Part shown: positions 14,411 to 27,000 of the stretch, piece by piece
How positions within the stretch are numbered: the stretch's first letter is position 1
Layout: each line of letters starts with the position of its first letter
Assembly: GCA_012295275.1 (NCBI GenBank)
Contig: CM022672.1
Location: forward strand, 14,756,125 to 14,820,124
Direction: 5' to 3'
Source: Chrysomallon squamiferum
Lineage: Eukaryota > Mollusca > Gastropoda > Neomphalida > Peltospiridae
DNA: 64,000 bases
Notes under the pieces: model-generated
Seen by the model: the letters and a program-made list of their open reading frames with translations, nothing else
Told to the model about the DNA's origin: nothing
Database searches by the model: none
Translations under genes and position numbers: made by a program

Positions 14411-14888
14411 AATATTCTTTAGCCATATTGGACAGCAACATCTAAACTCTACCTGAGAATTTAAATTTATCATACAACCAAATTTTTATCTCCTTATCTT
14501 ACACAAATATTTATATATCCCAGATAAGCATTACCTTGACCGAAATCATATTTAAAATGATTATGGCTGTTTTTTAAATTTTACGGAATGTTAATACACA
14601 AAACAATCAAACTGTATCCACAAACATACACTAAACAAAACAATATCCTCCACCCACATATACACCAACAAACAACACCTTCCCATCCACACATATACAC
14701 ACACACAAACATACAAACTGAGACAAACTGCTATATCAAATAATAAGAAACTATTAGTTTGGATTTACCACAGTTGTTGACTTCATACTACTGCTTTCAT
14801 ATATATATATATATATATCTGAAAAGAGAAAAAATGAAAGGGTTATTTGGGGTTCACGTAAAATGGCTGTTGAGTTTAACAAAACCTG

Positions 14889-14930
14889 ATGTCTGGTTCT
14901 TTTGCTGGTGTTGACAAAATGCTCACACAG
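14889..14930 (+). CDS. PLA2G4A: Candidate first coding exon of the phospholipase (MSGSFAGVDKMLTQ)
   Basis: An ATG at 14,889 opens 14 codons and ends exactly at a consensus donor (CAG|GTAAAT) in phase 0, the phase needed by the exon at 18,415. The vertebrate alpha form has about 11 residues before the equivalent point, so the length fits. The 5' edge is uncertain; an acceptor could lie after the pyrimidine/TA tract ending near 14,820. A short upstream frame (ATG 14,863) stops in the TGATG overlap with this start. Chosen by phase, length and donor, not by homology. Confidence 0.45.
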
Positions 14931-16220
14931 GTAAATGTGTGAAGTGGAGGGTGTCTCTAGTGTAATGAAGTAAGAAACTCTAACTTGTTTATTTCTTTGT
15001 AAACCAACCGGTGGATTAAGCTGGATCTCACGGATTTCAGTGAAATAGCTAAAACCTTTCGTTGGGAATTCCTAGTTCTGTTTTAGGTTCAGAGAGACAA
15101 TACCAAACCTACCTAAACCTTGGTTAGATATCTTTCAACCTAGACCTAACTAAGCCTTAAATGTGGGATTCTACACCCACCTAATCCTTTGCTTGGAGAT
15201 CCTGATTCTATCTTTGGCTTAGGGATTGATCCTAAACCTATTTAAGCCTTGGATTAGGGATGCTAAACCAACTTAGATGAAGGATCTGAAACCTACCTAA
15301 GCCTTGGTATCTAAGGATCAGAGGCCTACCGAAGCCTTGATCATTTTATCATTATTGTCAGATTTATAAATTTTTATAATTTGATGAATAACAGTACTGC
15401 TGCATTATGTAATTAGACACAACAAAGCATATAACCAATAAAAAAAAATTAAATTTACTTAATAAAAGCTATCTTAAACCTTCAACATTTCATTCAGAGC
15501 TCAAACGTTGTTCAGACAAAATATAATGAAAAAGTAATGATTATATATAATCATATAACCTTCAAATAAGATTATCTCTAAGTCTACTTCTAGTTTAGAT
15601 TCTTAACCACATTCTAACCCAAACCCTTTCTCTAATTCAAAGTCTAATCTTAGCCCTAATTCTAACTCAAATTCTTAATCAGACTTTAATCCTAATGCTA
15701 ACTCTAAAACTGACACATAAAACTTAAATGGAATATTTTTATTCTTTTTTTTTTTTTTTTTTTTTTTTCTTTAAAAAATATTTTATGGAAAAGGAAGCTA
15801 GCCAGAAATTTTAAAAGGTTTTGTATTCATCAGTTTTTCATATCAGGAAGAAGAAACACACACACACACACACACACACAAATAAAATGAGTTGTTTTAA
15901 ATCTGATATCTGTTATGGTTTTCTTACAGAATACTGCACTGATCTGTTTGAATTGCTAGTTCTAAGAGCTGATGAAATCTCACACACAGTTTCTGTAACA
16001 GAGAACATTATATCTGAAAAGCTTGTAAGTTTCAAAAGCAAATGCAGCTGACTTCTTCTTGACAATGAGTTTTAAAGGGTAAGTGTATTTAATTTTTGTT
16101 TTTATAGTATTCTCATTAATAAAGCAAATATAATAGAGGTGGAGGCAGTTGGAGGGTTTTTAATTATGTTTTTTCTTACCTGGGTTTCTTATTTAATTTT
16201 ATTTAATTTATTTATTTATT

Positions 16221-16316
<96 letters not shown>

Positions 16317-16331
16317 TATTATTATTATTAT

Positions 16332-16375
<44 letters not shown>

Positions 16376-16868
16376 TTACTATTATTATTATTAATGCGAC
16401 ACTGTTTAAGAAGCTTTTAGAATGTTCCTTTTGTGGAATGAATCATTGGTCTTATAAACTTATTTAGCCTTCAAGGTAATTATTTTGTTGATTTGGGCAA
16501 ACCTATCACCAATCGAAACAAAATATGGCCATAAAAATATAATACAATTACAAAACATGAGTATGCAGCCATCTTGGCCCTTTACAGTTGACTCATGAAG
16601 TCATTGTATTCAAGCTGGATGGTCAGCTGCATTTGTTCTGAAGAAGTAATTTTAGAGCAAATCAGTCTGACCTGTGTATGATGATATCTAAACAAGAGAA
16701 AAATAGCAGATTCCACATTATTTTTAAACTGTCCTCTTTGTTGTTATACTTTGTTGTTAGTTAAGATTAGGCAGCAACAAACTAATAAACCGTAACTTAG
16801 AAGTAAAAAAGAATTCATTAAGACTATTTCTCTGTATTACTTCAACATAAGTATTCTATTCAGTAAGG

Positions 16869-16917
<49 letters not shown>

Positions 16918-19900
16918 CATCATTATTATTATTATTATGATTTTGTTTTTGTTGTTAATGATGTTTTCTTGATAATATAATGCTGTTTTACTGGATACAT
17001 TTCAATTAGTTAGTCATTTTAACAGATAATGAAAACAATTCAAATTTTAAAAATTACATTTTACTGGATACATATCAATAATTTGACAACATCCATTTTG
17101 ACATAACAGAAAATTCAAAAAACAAATCAAATTTGACATAAAAAATAAAATTATTATTTTAAAAATTTAATATAATCTGACAACATCCATTTTGTAAAAT
17201 AAAGAAATAATTCAAAAATAACTGATATTTATTTTTTTATTATTCTAAAAAAATACTAACTTTTTTTATTTTTTATTATTCGTTCAAAATCTTTTTTTGG
17301 TAATTCAAAACGTTCAAGGTTTTTTCATTTTACAATTACATTTTTATCAATACATTTATTTCTTGAGACTTAAATTTAAACATAAAAAAAAATAAAAATA
17401 AAAAAAAAAAGAAGGCAAGAAAAAACATAAAATAAATAAATTAAAATATGAAAATTGTACATAAATATTACAGTGTTATGTTCAGTCTAGTACATATATC
17501 AATATATGAATATTAATAATAATAAAAAACTGACATGCATGTACACACACACACACACACACACACAATGTATTTATGCATATACATACATGCATATAGA
17601 CAAACACAGTGACAAACATATATATGAATAATACTACAAAGTACAAATATTTTATGATGTGAGATAAAATATGGTTAGTGTAAATATGTAAAACATAAAT
17701 TAATGTAAATTACTGCTACATATGAATTATACATATAAATTAAGGGACAGCAAAAAACTAAAATTTCAGACTTAAAATACACCAAATTTTCATGTTTTCA
17801 GTAAAACCTATCATGCAGTGAACCTAAATTAATTTTTGAAAATTGTGAAATTCATTCATATAACAAAACATAAATGATAATGCTTATATTCATCCAGACA
17901 CAGATATTCAATATTTGAATAATAATAATAATAATAAAAATTAATATAAATTTATCACTACGGTAATATTCATTCAAGTGACCATGTTTTACAACACAAA
18001 TAAAAAAAGTTCTCTTTTCTTCCTACAAGTTAATATAACCCCTGTCCAATAAATGAAAGTCTGACAACATATAAAATACATGAACTGACAGAAAGGTACT
18101 GAAGGAAGTACTGAAATAAGAAGTTATTCTGTTACTAAAAAATCTTCCTGTAATATGACAGCTGTAAAATGATATCTACCTGAAATGTAATAAATGAGGA
18201 AATGTGTTAGAAAACTGCAATATCAGCTGACAGAATAAGTACATACATTAATAATAATGCATGTGAACAAGACAGATGTGTAATAATAACATGTATGTTT
18301 CAGTTGTGTATTAATAATATAAATGTTTTGATTGTTATAATAATCATTATTATTCCATGCTATGTGTGTATAATGATGCTTTGGTCAAATTAATAATTGT
18401 CTGTGTTATTCCAGGTTGATCATAAACCATGTACAATCCTCCAAGTCAAAGTTGTGCGTGGACACAACATCACAAAAGGCTGGGCCAAGGACTGGTGTAA
18501 GTATAAATTTTCTAGATATCGATCAATGTTTTTCTTTTTTTTAACACTTAATAGACTTTAAAATTAACAGTCGCAGGATGACTGTGAATCTGAAACATTT
18601 TTACTATAATTTAAAAAAATTCCTGTGAGCCCAAAGTTCCTGCTTTTATATCATATTAGGAAGATGAATTCGAGTGATGTCATGATTAGCCTTAGATTAC
18701 AGCCTTTGTACATCCACAGTTCAAACTGACTTCAGTTCCCTTTATACAGCATATAAGAAAATAAGAACACACCTAGTTTGCCAGTATTTTCTTTTTTTTA
18801 ATGGTTATTAAGTGTCAAATATTCAGATACAGAGGAAAGGAAACCTGCTGTCACCATTCCATGGGATATTTTCACCAGTTAGTGGCAGGAGACCTTTCAT
18901 GAGCACCTTCTCATAAACAGCAAAACACTGATCTATGACATGACCAGTACAATAGATTCAGATCAGTAACGTATGGTAAATTCAGTGTAGTAGCTTGATG
19001 TCTAATGTTCTGTGGTTCACACACTGATTTGAAACCCAGTGATTTGAATTAATAATCTCTTGACTTTCCAGTGGACACGCCAGATCCCTACCTGACCCTT
19101 CTGATCACCACATCACCCAGCGGCTGGCAGAAAACATCCATCAAGGACAACGAAGTTAACCCAGTCTGGAATGAAACCTTCACTTTCTTCCTCGACCCTT
19201 CAGTAGAAAACCAACTTGGTGAGTCTACAACACAATTTTTAAAAGCGTTTCGGCTGTTTCGTTTAGAATACATGATTTATCTTTCATGTCTATTATTTTT
19301 AATCAGTCTCAGTTAAAATTAATTTGGTGGTACATGTAACTGTTTTACGTTAGTGGATATTTTAATAATTTTTTCTTCCAACCATACTTTTCTAATAATA
19401 AAGTATAATAATTAAAAAGATAAGCTCGTTATGTTTCTTTTAAATGATATTTTTGTTTTTCTTTCAAGGAGTCAGTTTATATATAGAAACTTAACAAAAA
19501 TAAATCCTGACAGACTGAGTAGATCCAGAAATGATGTTTGCATCATCAGTCTGTGAAGAGTATTTTTACAATATGATAATTTTATATGTATATGAAATAA
19601 CAAGTAAAAAAAATATTACTAGCAAAGTTTGCATTGACTGATAAAACAATAAACTCCAACTTGCTATTTTATCACTGTACATTTATTATTAGCAAACACC
19701 ATCACTGGCAAACATATTAATTCATTAACAAGAAGCTTGTTATGTTACTGGTATACTTCATTATTAGGAAAGGTTGTCTGTTACAGTTTTTAAAAATCTA
19801 TTTAGCTTAATTAATCCTATCACAATAGATACACTCTCATTATTTAACAATTGTATTCATATTCTCAGCAATGGCTTGTAAGTGCATTTTAATTTGTATT

Positions 19901-20228
19901 ATATTATAATGTTTGGAATACAGTTTTACTGTCCAGTCGTCTTATGCTTGTGTGAGTGAGCAAGAATAAAACTGTAATATTCTGTTGATTTAATTTTAGA
20001 TATTACACTGATGGATGCCAACTATGTCATGGATGAAGAATTATCTTCAAGACAGTTACCACTGAAACCTCTACCTGTGAACAAAAAAATCTGTCACAGA
20101 ATTAAGTTTAATGAGGTAGGTTCTTGAAAATTAAAATTAAAATTAAAATTAAATATGGAGGCAAATGTTATAAATTTAGAGAATTCTGAATAATCTATTT
20201 TTATATTAACAGTTTCAGTGTGTATGTA

Positions 20229-20264
<36 letters not shown>

Positions 20265-20963
20265 CGTGTGTGTGTGTGTGTGTGTGTACATGTGTGTTTG
20301 TGTTTGTGTGTTATCTATGAGTAGACATCTGTGGTTTTGACCATGCAAGATTCAGTAATATATATTTTTTTAAATTACTCTCTATAAACTGTATCTTCTT
20401 ATGGTTGCATCATACAGCAATGCTAGAAAGTCCTCAAACAATAAACTGCTCATATATTAATAAGTTACACAGCAAATACCATAAACATCTTCAGTGAACA
20501 CTGAGCAGCCTATTTCAGTTTTAATAAATTTATTATTTTACAGACGTCTGAAGTGGATATTGAGCTGTCGGCCACTGTTGAGTAAGTGTGTTTGACCTTC
20601 TGATTAAATCACAGTCCATTTTAAATGAACAACACAAAACAAACATTGAAAAATGAATGCAAAGTAGGGCAATATGCTCTGAATACTGAAATTAAAAAAA
20701 TGAAATATCAGTAGATGGTATTTTAAAGATTTCTCCCACATATTGGTTGTATTTAATGATAAGGTTTTAAAATGGATCTATACAGGATAGTGTAAATACA
20801 TTTTGTACTGCTGATTCTCAACTTTTAATAATAATAAAGTATGACAATAAAACAGAAAGCATTGTGAGGGTGTGTACAGTTTGCATTTGTTTTTCTGTGA
20901 CATCATTTCATCCACAAAAATGTCAATAAAAATAACTTTAATTATAATAATAATAATAATAAC

Positions 20964-21026
<63 letters not shown>

Positions 21027-24000
21027 TTTTCTTTTTAAGCAACAATCCTCAGCTGAGGTACAGCCTGGCCCTATGTGATGAAGAAAAATGTTTTGTTCAA
21101 ACTCGAAAACAAAAAATGTTCGCGTCCATGAAAGAAATTTTGAAGGAATCTGGTCCCAGAACTATGAGAGAAGTCAGTTAACCTTTGTTACTGTAGACAG
21201 CTTTGTCTGAGTGTTTGTGATTCAGTATAATGTGCATCACTGACTGTGTCTCACTGACTGTGTGTATGTTTGTATATTTGTGAATGGTGGTTCTGATTTT
21301 TGATCTTTTTTTGTTTTTTTTTTTTTTGTTTATGAATTATGTTTGTGTATGTGTGTTTGTTATGTTTGTACGTGTTTGAGTATATATATATAATTTTTCT
21401 TTCTTTTTCTGTCTTTATATGTTTGTTAGTGAATATACACGTGATAAATGATGCTTTTACTGAATTAAAGTAGTGAAGATTTAATTAAGAAAAATTATCC
21501 ACCCATAGTTTTGTGTGAAGTGAAACCAGTTAATCTATTAAGCCTGAAATTAAGCCTGTATTTTGAACTGCAACAAAATTTTCACTGCAACTGATATAAT
21601 CCTCTTTAGCTAACAAAACCATCATTTGTTATTTGTTTATTTATTTAAATGTATTTATTTGTTTATATGTTTATTTATTTTTATTTATTTATTTACTTGT
21701 TTGTTTGTTTATTTGTTCATTCATTTATTTATTTATTTACTTATTTGTTTATTTGTTTATTTATTTATTTGTTTATTTATTTATTTATTTATATATTTGT
21801 TTGTTTGTTTAAATGTATTTATTTGTTCATTTGTTATACTGTTTGTTTATTAATTTATTTGTTCTTTTGTTATACTGTTTATTTGTTTATTAATTTATTT
21901 ATTTACTTATTTGTTTGTTTGTTTATTTGTTTGTTTATTTGTTTGTTCATTTGTTTATTTGTTTGTTTGTTTGTTTGTTTGATTATTTATTTATTTGTTT
22001 GACTGTTTGCTGGCAGGTGCCCACTATAGGCGTGCTTGGTTCAGGAGGAGGGTTCCGAGCTATGACTGCTCTGTGTGGAGTCATGACTGCGCTGGTTGAC
22101 AGTAAAATACTTGACATGGTCACATACATAGCCGGGCTGTCTGGATCTGCCTGGTAATTTCTTTACACAATCAACAAACAGTATTTCACAAGCCTGTCAG
22201 GTTTTCTTTTCCATTCATGTCAGTACTCCACAACTAGGGAAGCAAAGTCAGTGGTGTGTATTGTCCTGTCTGTGGGATGGTGTATGAAAAAGATATCTTC
22301 CTGCTAATTAAAATGAGCTGTCTGTTATACTATGTCCCTATACAGTTATCAGTCTAATTTTCTATTATAATTTGTGAACAACATGATAAAACCATATTAT
22401 TAAAATGTCTGAAGCATGTCAATAAATAAAATATTTAAAAAAAATTTTTATCAGAAATTATTGGTGGTACAATCACAAAGGGCTACATTACTTGTTAAAG
22501 TATTAAGAAAAGAAAAATACATTTTAAATACAGATAACTATTTATTGAAATAATTTGTTACCTTCTTTAATTTAATCTAATATAAAATAAAATAAATAAA
22601 TGTACATTAATTTCATACCAGTTTTCAAGGCTTATACATTAGTGTGCCTAATATATATATACCTAGGTAAATATAATTGTCTGTCTGTTTGTACAAACTG
22701 TATACACATCCACGAAGCAGAAGATTATAATTACTATGCCTTGTACATTGATAAATTATAGTACTCTATTTGTTTGTACTAAATATATACCTTTTACCAA
22801 GAAGCATAAGATATTGCATATTATAAAAAAAAAAAAAGCATTTAGACTAATTGCTTTAAACTATGGAAGAACATATATAAATATAAAAAAAAAATAAAAA
22901 TACAATTTGAAGTATAGAAAATTTATCAAGTTTATTTTTCTATATCACCAGACATAAACTTTAATACCACTGTAGGAATAATTAAAATATTCTGAAAATA
23001 CATTTATGCTGATTGTTTTCACCAATACAAGTATGAATAAAATGACCATTTGAAAACAGCAGTGAAAATACACTTAGTATATCTGTACCACCGGAGACAG
23101 ACTTTATTTAACATCACAGCAGGTAAAACATGATAAAACATTTAACAAAGTATTTCTGCTCTGCTCTGCTCTGCAGGTACATTTCCCAGCTGTACTCACA
23201 CCCTGATTGGCCAGCCCAGAGTCCAGGGGAACTGAGAGAGGAACTGAAGCGCAATATTGAAAACAGCCCATTCAGGCTTCTTGGTCCACAGAGCATGTAT
23301 CGATACATTACACGCATCATTGAAAAGAGAAAACAAGGCCAGCCTGTCTCCTTCACTGACTTGTTTGGTCACTTGGTAGGAGAAACGATCCTTAAAGGGG
23401 TAAGAGTGAAAATACAGTGAAAAATTGTGAGTTCTAAAAAAATCCTTAAAAGGATGAGTAAAGATACATTGAAAATTGGCAATTTAAAAACAATGTTTAA
23501 AGGGATAAGATCAAAATGCAGCTAAAATTGGCATTTTAAAAACAGTCCTTAAAGGAGTAAGCTCCACTGAGTCTATATTCTATAAGTTGAAAAATATTAA
23601 ATATTCTTTAAATATTGATTATGTTCCATTAAATCCTCTGACTTATTATTATCATTTTTTAATCTTTATGATAGTTTTAAAGTCTCTATTCTGAAATAAA
23701 AATAAAAATATTCATGAAATGTTGTGTGTGTGTGTGTGTGGTATTCTGCAAAGAGAAAAACTGAAATTCTGTTTCACCAGAGAATGGAGTGCAAGCTGTC
23801 AGGCCAGCACATAAAGCTACAAGATGGAAACATTCCAATGCCAATATACACCTGTCTCCACGTGAAGAAACATGTGTCAGCCATGATATTTCATGGTAAG
23901 TAATTTCACCTCTTCATTTTGATAGACTTTTTATATATTCATTATATTTAATGTACTTGGATTCATACTTGAGAGAAGGCACATACTCAAACACATACAG

Positions 24001-27000
24001 ACAGACACACACATGCACATGCAGATATACTCAAACATACACACACCTACAAAGAGAAATGACAACCACAACATGTCTATTTTTGAGTTTCTCTTAAAAT
24101 CAAAGTAAAATGCTTTAAATAATCTATAAAAGTAAACATCTTTGTCTGTCTTTGTTGTTCCTGGTAACATTCGGGATTATAGTATCATCTTCAGTAATTG
24201 GCTTCTTAATTAACTGTAGTAAAACTGACAGGAAACAATGCAAAATAATAATAATAATCATAATAATAATAATAATAACAATAACAATAACAATAATAAT
24301 AATAATATTAATAAATAAAAATAAATAAATAAATAAATAATTAAATAAATAAATAAAAATTCTTGAATACAATAATTAATATAAATAAATAAACTTAACA
24401 GACTGAGTGTTAACAACAGTTTCCATATCTATTATTCTATTTACAAAGTGATATTACAATAAAATGGGAATATATATCAGCATTAATCTATATATCTTCA
24501 CTTGTTATTTTATAGTCTTACCCGTAATTATTTATTATGACAGGCAGTTAAAAACAACCTTAAATTATTATCATTTTAAAGTACACAAAGTCTGTTTAGA
24601 TTTCCTGCACCACATAATCCTTAATTACTGTTATTAAATAATTTATGTTCGTATTTCTTAGTATAGTCAAATCATTTATGATTAATTGATATAAGCTTCA
24701 TTCAGTTCCTAAAAACATGTTCAAACTTGTTAATACTGGAACCAGACGAGTTTTTTTTCTGGTCCTGGTTATTAGATTTTCTTGGTTTTTGAATCAGAAC
24801 ATTAAAATATTAAGATATACAATAAAAAATTAAAAAAAGAAGAATATAACTGTATTTAGTCGAGAAAAATTACTACATTTCCTTTAAAAGAGTTTTTTTT
24901 TGGTAATTCTGATAAATGAGTTTGATATGTTTATCAGATTGAACTCTATAATTATTTCTCTTAAAAAAAAAAAAAAACAATAACAAAAATACAAAAAAAA
25001 AAACAACAAATAAACAAATGATAAATAAATAAATAAAGATAAAATAAAATAAAATAAAATAAAATAAAACACAGTATAATTTAATACCATACAGTATAAC
25101 ATAACATAACCTAATAAAACACATTTCAAAATCATGTAACTTTTTAACTTAAAATGCAGACTTTCAGTTATGATGATTATTTCAGAATGGATGGAGTTTT
25201 CACCATTTGAAATTGGAATGCCTAAATACGGAACCTTCATGAAGCCTGAAATATTTGGAAGCAAGTTTTTCATGGGCCAGATAGTGAAAAGACATCCAGA
25301 GCCTTATTTACATTTCTTACAAGGTAAATGTTAGGACAAAAAATGGCAGATAAAAGATTTCAGAAAAAGAAGAGAGTTTTGCTTTTGTTATGGAAGGTGT
25401 AATTATATACTTTAAGATGAAATTAGTATAATTCTAAGTGAAAATATCAGGGACTGGTTTTGTGGATTTCTTCTTCTTCTTCTTTTTTTTTTTTTTTTTG
25501 TTTGTTATTTAAAAAAGAAAAGATTATCTGAAGAGCTAGCTGAAGCAGGATCAATCCTCCACATACCTGTTATCTGGCTATTTCTCAAACCAACCAACTG
25601 TTCATTAAAGGCTGTGGTATATACATTGTACAATCTCTGGGAAGGTGGATGTAACTGATTGCCCTGTGTTGCTAATGAATAAGAATAATCCAGGGACTTG
25701 TGGCAGTAGGTTTCAAATCTCCACTTTTTTTAATATGCGAAAACAAATATTAATAATAATACCTACAATAATATATATAGCACAGTTATATATAATGTAA
25801 TGTGTATTAGTATATTTAAAAACTGGAGATCTGAAACCTACTGCCTCAAGTTCCTGGGTTATATATCTATATATATATATATATAATTTGCACTTAAAAC
25901 TGATTAATATGAAAATACATTAATTTCCAAGTAAACCTTCATTTATTCTTTTGTTCAATTCATTCACCCCATCGTTCCATGTATTGTTGATCTATGTCTT
26001 TGTTTTTCAAGGTATATGGGGGAGTGCATTCTGCATCCAGTTTAAACATTTGCTGAAAGATGACAAAAAGGTTGATATGGCTGAGCTGATGAGAAGAGAA
26101 AGGGAAGAACTTGGTGAGTGTATTTAACATGTACGTGATGTCAAACAACAAAATGGTGTAAACAGCATTTAAATCATTCTGAATTAGTCATTACCATGTA
26201 ATTTTATGGTGGGAGTTAATAGCCTATATATATATATATATACACATGTATGTATAGTTCTTTGTTTTTGTTCTCTTTGTAATTAAACATGTGTTTTTGT
26301 TAAATGGGAACATTGTTCATACTCCAAAATAATTGGTTTCTTTGTCAAAATGTACTGGGAACAAACAGCCTATCCAGATTGAAGAATTTGCACTAAGGAA
26401 CAATAACTCTAGTTTAACTGTTAAAACTGGTAACGATTCTTTTACTTCTATGGAGATATAAATTCTAATATTGAGAAAAAAGTGAAAGACAAGAGAAAAA
26501 TAGACTGACAGACAGACAAACAGACAGACAGACAGATGGGGAGAGACAATGAGTAAGAGAGAAAGATCTGTATTAAAAATGGAAACAATAATTATCTATC
26601 AGTTCTTATAAGAATGAATACAATTTAAACATGGTAAAATTGCATCACTAATCTTGAATGTGGCATCCAAGTTAATGTTTTAAACAGGCCAGCTATAAAT
26701 CAAAATTATCATAAGCCATGTACAATAATCATTCCTTCATTGGCTCCAGTCACCATTTTGCAGATAAAACATAAAAAACCTACTAAAAACTTGTATATGC
26801 ACAAGTAATTAATTTTATTTATCTAGTTTCCTCCACACCTGAAAATGATTGCTAAAAACATAACTGTATGTGAGCATGTACATATGTTTGTTTGCATTGT
26901 GCAAATGTAAACATGTATCCATATTCATATGGAAACATGAATGAATATACATGTGTGTGAATTTGCATATGTAAACATGAATGCACACATTATATGTATG

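Larger units (their letters stand above)
10936..14888 (+). other. Putative intron 1 with two minisatellites
   Basis: If the 10.69-kb exon belongs to the phospholipase, this is intron 1. It contains a duplicated GCATCTTTTCCATACTAAGT element (11,401-11,485), the repeats at 11,822-12,012 and 12,560-12,905 listed separately, poly-A runs and a TA run at 14,800-14,819. No convincing exon found. Confidence 0.5.

Noticed and set aside
15590..15720. Telomere-like CTAACCC/CCCTAA stretch
   Set aside because: Units are irregular (CTAATYCTAAC and variants) with no run of perfect hexamers; a degenerate minisatellite is enough.
16065..16083. ATGAGTTTTAAAG|GGTAAGT as a possible first coding exon (MSFK, like the vertebrate start)
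   Set aside because: The donor leaves phase 2, which does not join in frame to the phase-0 exon at 18,415. It would need an additional unseen exon. The 14,889 candidate fits without one.
16139..16420. 93-codon frame of Tyr and Leu runs
   Set aside because: Translation of a TTA/TAC microsatellite within intron 2.
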